NCBI GenBank assembly: GCA_023256405.1
Contig: JAGDXK010000012.1
Location: 1-16,776 of the forward strand
From: Nitrososphaerales archaeon
Lineage (GTDB): Archaea > Thermoproteota > Nitrososphaeria > Conexivisphaerales > UBA164
Length of the DNA: 16,776 nucleotides
Reading direction: 5' to 3'
Shown: piece by piece, positions 12,788 through 16,776 of the stretch
Numbering within the stretch: position 1 is the first letter of the stretch
Layout: each line of letters opens with the position of its first letter
Notes under the pieces: model-generated
Told to the model about the DNA's origin: nothing
Databases searched by the model: none
Seen by the model: only the letters and a program-made list of their open reading frames with translations
Program-made: the position numbers and the translations under genes

Positions 12788-13843
12788 TTACTCAATTATT
12801 TCCCATCTTGACTGGTACTTGTCAAGCTGCTCCTTGGTGTACTCGTCAATCGGGTGCTCTCTTTCAGGTATCTCCACATGCTTTTTCACGTCAAAGAGCT
12901 CCGTGGTGAAGTACCTCATTGCCGAGTCGTTCATCATTACGACTATATGCTTGAGCTCAGGGTGTTTCCTTGCAACCTTTATTGCAGCTGCCACGTTGGC
13001 ACCTGATGATATCCCTGCCAGGATCTTCTCCTTCAGCATTAGCTGCTTAGCATAGTAAATGGCTTCATCTGACGTAACAGTTACCACGCCGTCGAGCATG
13101 CTGACGTCAAGGTTCCTTGGGACGAATCCATCTCCTATTCCTTCGATCTTGTGGCTTCCCCACTTCCTCTTTGATAGCATTGGGGCTTCTGTCGGCTCAA
13201 CAGCGTATAGCTTGACCTTTGGATTCCTCTCTCTGAGATATCTTCCGACGCCCGTGAGAGTTCCACCAGTCCCCTGGGTTAGGACAAGGGCATCGACCTT
13301 TCCTCCGGTCTGTTCCCAAATTTCTGCTCCGGTTGTATCGTGATGGGCCGCAATAGCGTCCGGGTTTGAGTACTGGTCAGGGAACCAGTACTTTTCCGGG
13401 TGCTCCTTCCACATCTTCATGGCAACCTGATACGATATGTCAGCATCGCTTTCAGCTCCTGGCGTCTCAATTATGTTGCCGCCAAGCGCCCTTATCAGCT
13501 TCTTCCTTTCCTCTGACATTCCGGCCGGCATAACTATGGTTACCTTGTAGCCAAGCAGCGTTCCTATCCACGTGCATGCGATGCCCGCGTTTCCAGTGCT
13601 TACCTCTATTATTTCCATGCCTGGCTTAAGGTCTCCCCTCTTTATGGCCTCGGTGATCATCCTGTAATAGACCCTATCCTTGAGACTGCCCGATGGGTTC
13701 AGATAGTCAAGCTTTGCGTAGATTGTGGCGTCTACTCCAGCGTCCTTCGGTATTTTCTGCAGCTTTACCATGGGAGTTCTTCCTATCGCCTCAAGAAGGC
13801 TATCGAATGCCTTTGAATGCGCATCCCAGTCCACGCTCATCAT
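12788..13843 (-). CDS. Cysteine synthase / cystathionine beta-synthase family enzyme
   Basis: A 351-residue fold type II PLP enzyme that forms cysteine (or cystathionine) by beta-replacement on an activated serine. The PLP lysine is K55 in NPSGSLKDR (49-57); STGNAGIA (82-89) is the substrate-binding loop (TSGNTGIA in most CysK), and GTGGTLTGVGRYL binds the PLP phosphate. GISSGANVAAA and the late MNDSAMRYF are also family features. There is no CBS-pair regulatory domain. The loop STGNAG differs from the ATSSNFG-type loop of the O-phosphoserine sulfhydrylase of Aeropyrum, so I cannot say whether the donor is O-acetylserine, phosphoserine or serine. The gene has its own TATA box about 29 bases upstream and probably a leaderless transcript. 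Confidence 0.9.
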   Translation of the reverse strand: MMSVDWDAHSKAFDSLLEAIGRTPMVKLQKIPKDAGVDATIYAKLDYLNPSGSLKDRVYYRMITEAIKRGDLKPGMEIIEVSTGNAGIACTWIGTLLGYKVTIVMPAGMSEERKKLIRALGGNIIETPGAESDADISYQVAMKMWKEHPEKYWFPDQYSNPDAIAAHHDTTGAEIWEQTGGKVDALVLTQGTGGTLTGVGRYLRERNPKVKLYAVEPTEAPMLSKRKWGSHKIEGIGDGFVPRNLDVSMLDGVVTVTSDEAIYYAKQLMLKEKILAGISSGANVAAAIKVARKHPELKHIVVMMNDSAMRYFTTELFDVKKHVEIPEREHPIDEYTKEQLDKYQSRWEIIE

Positions 13844-13852
13844 TGGTCATTA

Positions 13853-13879
13853 AGGAGTTCAGGAGTTAGTTTTTAACTC
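13853..13879. promoter_or_regulatory. Cysteine synthase promoter with direct repeat and dyad over TATA
   Basis: The minus-strand TATA GTTAAAAACT (13877-13868) is flanked by GAGTTA (13863-13868) and TAACTC (13874-13879), a 6-base dyad with a 5-base gap. AGGAGTT is also repeated in tandem at 13853-13859 and 13861-13867. A regulator binding either element would cover the promoter. Short A/T-containing dyads can be chance, so this is tentative. Confidence 0.35.
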
Positions 13880-13904
13880 TTTCCTTTCAAAAGCTGCCTG
13901 TGCG

Positions 13905-13913
13905 GTTTAAATT
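13905..13913 (+). promoter_or_regulatory. TATA box for the btpA-DUF354 pair
   Basis: GTTTAAATT is centred 25 bases before the ATG at 13934. A second A/T string, CTTATAAAC (13914-13922), is instead placed for the in-frame ATG at 13943, so the start is uncertain by three codons. Confidence 0.5.
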
Positions 13914-13933
13914 CTTATAAACTCTGACGCTCT

Positions 13934-14734
13934 ATGATCCTCATGATTGAGCTCCCGTTCAGGAGCAGGCCGTTTATAATTGGCATGGTTCATTTGAAGC
14001 CCCTTCTCGGCTCCCCCGGCTCAGCAGGTGGTCTTGATGAAGTTATCAGCAACGCCCTGAGGGATCTGAGAGCCCTTCAGGATGGAGGAATAGATGGAGT
14101 GCTGGTCGAGAACTTGGGCGACGTTCCTTATTTTAAGGATCCAAGCAGCAGGCCAGAGGTAATAGCTTCGTTTTCAAGGGTTATCTGCGAGCTGAAGAAG
14201 GAGCTTAAGGTGCCGATGGGCGTGAACCTCCTCAGGAACGGATGCGCGGGTGCCCTTTCCATTGCGGAGGCCTTTTCGTTAAGCTACATCAGAGTCAACG
14301 TCCTGAGCGAGGCGTACGTTACGGATCAGGGAATAATTGAGGGATGCGGTGCCGAACTCCTAAGGCTGAGGGCCCAGCTCGGTTCAAAGGTCGCCATCTT
14401 GGCAGATGTACACGTTAAGCACTCCTATCCTATGCTTCAGAGGAAGATCAGCGAAGCTGCCAGGGATGTTGTTGAAAGGGGTCTCGCGGATGCGGTGATA
14501 GTCACTGGCTCCAGGACAGGTAGCCCTCCATCCCAAAAGGAGATCAGAGCGGTAAAGGAGGCTGTCAAGGTACCTGTGATCGTCGGCAGCGGTCTCACCG
14601 AGGACAACGCCTCCGATCTGCTCAAGTACGCCGATGGAGCCATCGTCGGCACGTATCTGAAGCGCGATGGCTCTATCGAGAACGAAGTTGATGTTAAAAG
14701 GGTTAGGAAGCTCATGAAAATGGTGAGAGGATGA
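13934..14734 (+). CDS. BtpA/SgcQ-family TIM-barrel protein
   Basis: A 266-residue protein of the BtpA family, named for a cyanobacterial factor that stabilises photosystem I; in archaea and other bacteria its chemistry is unknown. Family signatures are the N-terminal IGMVHLKPLLGSPG (15-28), DGVLVENLGDVPY, PMGVNLLRNG, the middle ILADVHVKHSYPM and the C-terminal pair ITGSRTG-type VTGSRTGSPP and VPVIVGSGLT, consistent with a (beta/alpha)8 barrel with a phosphate-binding GSG loop. The next gene overlaps its stop in ATGA, suggesting coupled function with a DUF354 protein. The barrel and phosphate loop suggest a phosphorylated sugar or nucleotide-like substrate, which is inference. Confidence 0.87.
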   Translation: MILMIELPFRSRPFIIGMVHLKPLLGSPGSAGGLDEVISNALRDLRALQDGGIDGVLVENLGDVPYFKDPSSRPEVIASFSRVICELKKELKVPMGVNLLRNGCAGALSIAEAFSLSYIRVNVLSEAYVTDQGIIEGCGAELLRLRAQLGSKVAILADVHVKHSYPMLQRKISEAARDVVERGLADAVIVTGSRTGSPPSQKEIRAVKEAVKVPVIVGSGLTEDNASDLLKYADGAIVGTYLKRDGSIENEVDVKRVRKLMKMVRG

Positions 14735-15735
14735 AGATCTGGATAGACGCGCTAACTCCTAAGCACTATCTGTTTACAAGAGCTCTTGAGGACAAGCTTC
14801 TTGGGGAATCTCACGATGTAATTGTGACGACCAGAGAATATGAGGAGCTCGAACGGGTTTCGAGTAGGGTACGTCTCAGATCGCAGGTCAGCGTTGTGGG
14901 TAGACATGGAGGAGGGGACATAAAAAGTAAGCTCGAGGAAAGCGTCAAGAGGACCGAGCTTCTAGCTCGGCTCGTGCCTCAGCTTTCTCCATCTCTTGCA
15001 ATATCGTTTGGAAGCCCGGAGGCGGCGCGGGTTGCATTTGGTCTGGGAATACCTCACGTGTTAATATGCGACTCACCTCACAGCGAATTTGTGTGCAGGC
15101 TCACGGTTCCCCTTTCCAAGTATCTGTTAGCTCCGTGGATTATAAGGAAGAACAAGTTCACCGCGTACGGAATCAGCGCTAAAAGGATTATAACCTACAG
15201 GAGCCTGGATCCCACCGCATGGCTTTACAGGAGGGAGATCTGGCCGGAGAAGAACGAAATAGAGAGGGAGTCCGAGGGTGCAATCGTGATAAGGGAAACG
15301 GAGCACATGGCGTCGTACGTTAAGAAATATGCCAACTTTGAGGAGATCGCCCGCAGAGTATCAGAAAGGATAGGCGATAAAAAGGTTATCCTTCTTAAGA
15401 GATATGAAAGGATACTCGAGAGAAGGGGAAACCTGATAATCTACGGTGGGGATTTCTTTGGGCCCAACGTCCTTGAAAAGGCTTTCGCGTTCATCGGGGG
15501 CGGGGGCACCATGAACGTTGAGAGCGTGCTTCTTGGCGTCAAAACCGTGAGCCTCTTTCCATACAGAACCGAGATTGAAAGGTTCCTAGAAAGTAAGGGA
15601 TGTTTGAAAAAGGCTGAAGGCTGGGCCAGCCTGTTGGCAAAGCTTCAGAGGGTGCAGGAAGCGTGCAGACTTGAGCTTCCAGATGCTGCAGATCTTATAT
15701 ACAGATCATTAAAGGTACGAGGAATAATTGCTTGA
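14731..15735 (+). CDS. DUF354-family glycosyltransferase-fold protein
   Basis: A 334-residue protein opening MKIWIDALTPKHYLFTRALEDKL (in parts), the DUF354 signature usually written MKIWIDxxxPxH. The N-terminal half has alternating strands and helices (HDVIVTTREYEELE, LAISFGSPEAARVAFGLG, IPHVLICDSPHSE), and the C-terminal half has ILLKRYERILE-type segments, DFFGPNVLEKAFAFIGGGGTMNVESVLLG and KTVSLFPYRTEIERFLESKG. The GGGGTMNVE loop corresponds to the G-x-G-T donor loop of GT-B glycosyltransferases such as WecB and MurG, to which DUF354 is distantly related. Its substrate is unknown. It overlaps the BtpA gene by 4 bases and is the last gene of that unit. Confidence 0.85.
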   Translation: MKIWIDALTPKHYLFTRALEDKLLGESHDVIVTTREYEELERVSSRVRLRSQVSVVGRHGGGDIKSKLEESVKRTELLARLVPQLSPSLAISFGSPEAARVAFGLGIPHVLICDSPHSEFVCRLTVPLSKYLLAPWIIRKNKFTAYGISAKRIITYRSLDPTAWLYRREIWPEKNEIERESEGAIVIRETEHMASYVKKYANFEEIARRVSERIGDKKVILLKRYERILERRGNLIIYGGDFFGPNVLEKAFAFIGGGGTMNVESVLLGVKTVSLFPYRTEIERFLESKGCLKKAEGWASLLAKLQRVQEACRLELPDAADLIYRSLKVRGIIA

Positions 15736-15750
15736 CCCCTGACCGTTTGT

Positions 15751-16578
15751 CTATCCGCTGCCAGGGGGTAAAACTCTGTGCTTCTTTACGAATTCGTTGA
15801 ACTTATTGTGGTCCAGGTTTATCAGCGCTGTAATAAAAGATATGTTCTTGCTCGAATTTATCCACTTGATCATGGATCTAATAACTCCTCTTCTGTGTTT
15901 CCTGAGGGCCTCTGAGCGGGTCCTTCCGTAGGAAATATCAACGTCTATGCTTTCTGCCTCCTCCTTTTTTATCCATGCAACCATATATCCTTCGGGCAGC
16001 TCGACATGGGGAACGTTTATCCTGAGGCCTGCCAGCTCAATGACAGGATCAGAATGGTCATCAATCTTCTTCACCAGCGTTATCCCGGGAACTATGAAGC
16101 TCTCATACACGTAGGCAGCATATTCCAGAAAGGAGCTGGGCAGCTTGAGCGTGAAGTTCTCGAACACTATATTCCCGTTTTCGTAGATTCTCACGAACTT
16201 TCCCCAGGAACACCTGTTAAAGGGCTTGATATGATCCACGATTTCGCATTTTATTTCGTTCTGATGATGAACGAGAAGATCGAAGACCTGATCAACCTTT
16301 CTCAGCTTGGCGAGCCATCTCCTGTCATCGGAGGATCCAGGCCCGTTATTCTGAACCCTTTCCTTGCTTAGCCCGAGGCTGTTCTGAACTATGATCTTTT
16401 CCGCGCTGAACTTCTTCGCCAGCTTCAGAATAGATCCAACGATCTTCCTGCTCTCAGCCTTTATCGAGTAATAGCCGCTTAGTTTGACCTTTTCATTACT
16501 TATCAAATAATATGTTAAAAGAACAGAATCCGATGTGTCCCAGGAAATCAAAACGTACGTTCCAGCAGAACTACTCAC
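15751..16578 (-). CDS. Unrecognised 275-residue protein after RNase Z
   Basis: I do not recognise this family. Residues about 7-75 show two or three strands (YVLISWDTSDS, VLLTYYLIS, KLSGYYSIKAE), a helix (SRKIVGSILKLAKKFS) and another strand (AEKIIVQNS), in the order of an RNase H-like fold with an acidic residue at the end of strand 1. A later strand CEIVDHI would continue it. The second half is less structured in appearance, with a basic stretch RTRSEALRKHRRGVIRSMIKW near residues 218-238 (in parts) that could bind nucleic acid. The start is GTG and overlaps the RNase Z stop by 7 bases, so the two are coupled. No signal peptide or membrane helix is visible. Fold and role are guesses. Confidence 0.7.
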   Translation of the reverse strand: MSSSAGTYVLISWDTSDSVLLTYYLISNEKVKLSGYYSIKAESRKIVGSILKLAKKFSAEKIIVQNSLGLSKERVQNNGPGSSDDRRWLAKLRKVDQVFDLLVHHQNEIKCEIVDHIKPFNRCSWGKFVRIYENGNIVFENFTLKLPSSFLEYAAYVYESFIVPGITLVKKIDDHSDPVIELAGLRINVPHVELPEGYMVAWIKKEEAESIDVDISYGRTRSEALRKHRRGVIRSMIKWINSSKNISFITALINLDHNKFNEFVKKHRVLPPGSG

Positions 16579-16776
16579 AATGTTGAATGCTCTCGTATAT
16601 CTTTAAATCGTTATCTTCAATTTTTATGCACATGAAGTCCTTTGCGGCTACCGTGCTCGGAAACACGGCCTTTGCCTCGTTCTCGAGCATGGATACATCC
16701 TTATATCTTTCGCTGAAGTGATAGAGGACAAGGAGCCTTGCGCCCGCCTTTTGCGCGATCAGTGCGGCCTGCTCAG
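16572..16776 (-). CDS. rnz: Ribonuclease Z, 3' part only
   Basis: Only the last 67 codons are in the window; the gene continues past the right edge. The visible C-terminus reads EQAALIAQKAGA, then LLVLYHFSERYKDVSMLENEA, with a late VFPSTVAAKDFM, each quoted as separate pieces. These match the end of RNase Z, where QAAxIAxxAxxxxLxLxHxSxRY holds the last metal-binding histidine (in YHFSERY). The enzyme cuts the 3' trailer of pre-tRNAs, which is needed here since the tRNA in this window has no encoded CCA. The stop TAG overlaps the start GTG of the following gene by 7 bases. Confidence 0.88.

Noticed and set aside
15736..15767. CCCCTG/CAGGGG inverted repeat between the DUF354 and unknown genes
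   Set aside because: Only 6 pairs with a 20-base loop, half of it coding, and no T-run; too weak to call a terminator.

Overview
This window is a gene-dense stretch of archaeal chromosome. The evidence is TATA-box promoters about 25 bases ahead of leaderless starts, an archaeal gene set (KEOPS subunit Pcc1, Gar1, aIF5A, archease, Trm1, a PAC2-family protein, CobY, a HemK2/Mtq2-type methyltransferase), a tRNA with no encoded CCA, and TTG/GTG starts. The gene mix and the small winged-helix protein at the left end suggest a TACK-superphylum (Thermoproteota/Thaumarchaeota-like) organism, possibly thermophilic; this placement is inference. I see no intact mobile element, phage, CRISPR array or defence island.

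Layout. (1) 1-1274: a small winged-helix-like protein, a stand-alone AAA-associated C-terminal domain protein, and a gap with a hairpin resembling the right end of an IS200/IS605 (TnpB) element. (2) 1275-2779, minus strand: pcc1-serS, overlapping by 4 bases. (3) 2880-4112: an ion-transporter-superfamily permease whose TATA box lies between the arms of a perfect 10-base inverted repeat. (4) 4162-5556: gar1, a divergent ksgA/dim1 and an mtq2-like methyltransferase, overlapping head to tail, so a ribosome/RNA modification operon. (5) 5613-5984: an Hsp20. (6) 5997-9055: cobS-cobY-cbiB-cobD, four overlapping genes for late cobalamin assembly. (7) 10298 down to 9030, minus strand: aIF5A, tRNA-Ala(UGC), archease and a small unknown protein. 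(8) 10299-10528: a gap with a likely structured RNA (own TATA box, nested helices, T6 end) just ahead of trm1. (9) 10529-11624: trm1, whose 5' end needs a +1 frameshift at CCT-TGA. (10) 11664-12744: a PAC2-family proteasome-assembly-like protein with a second Hsp20. (11) 13843 down to 12788, minus strand: a cysteine synthase-family enzyme. (12) 13934-15735: a BtpA-family protein overlapping a DUF354 protein. (13) 16776 down to 15751, minus strand: the 3' end of an RNase Z gene overlapping an unrecognised 275-residue protein.

Much of the window serves translation and RNA maturation: t6A formation (Pcc1), serine charging, H/ACA pseudouridylation (Gar1), rRNA dimethylation, release-factor methylation, tRNA ligation support (archease), tRNA G26 methylation (Trm1), tRNA 3'-end cleavage (RNase Z) and aIF5A. 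Protein quality control and corrinoid assembly make up most of the rest. The strongest candidates for something undescribed are the RNA-like element ahead of trm1, the RF2-like CCT-TGA frameshift inside trm1, and the unknown gene after RNase Z.
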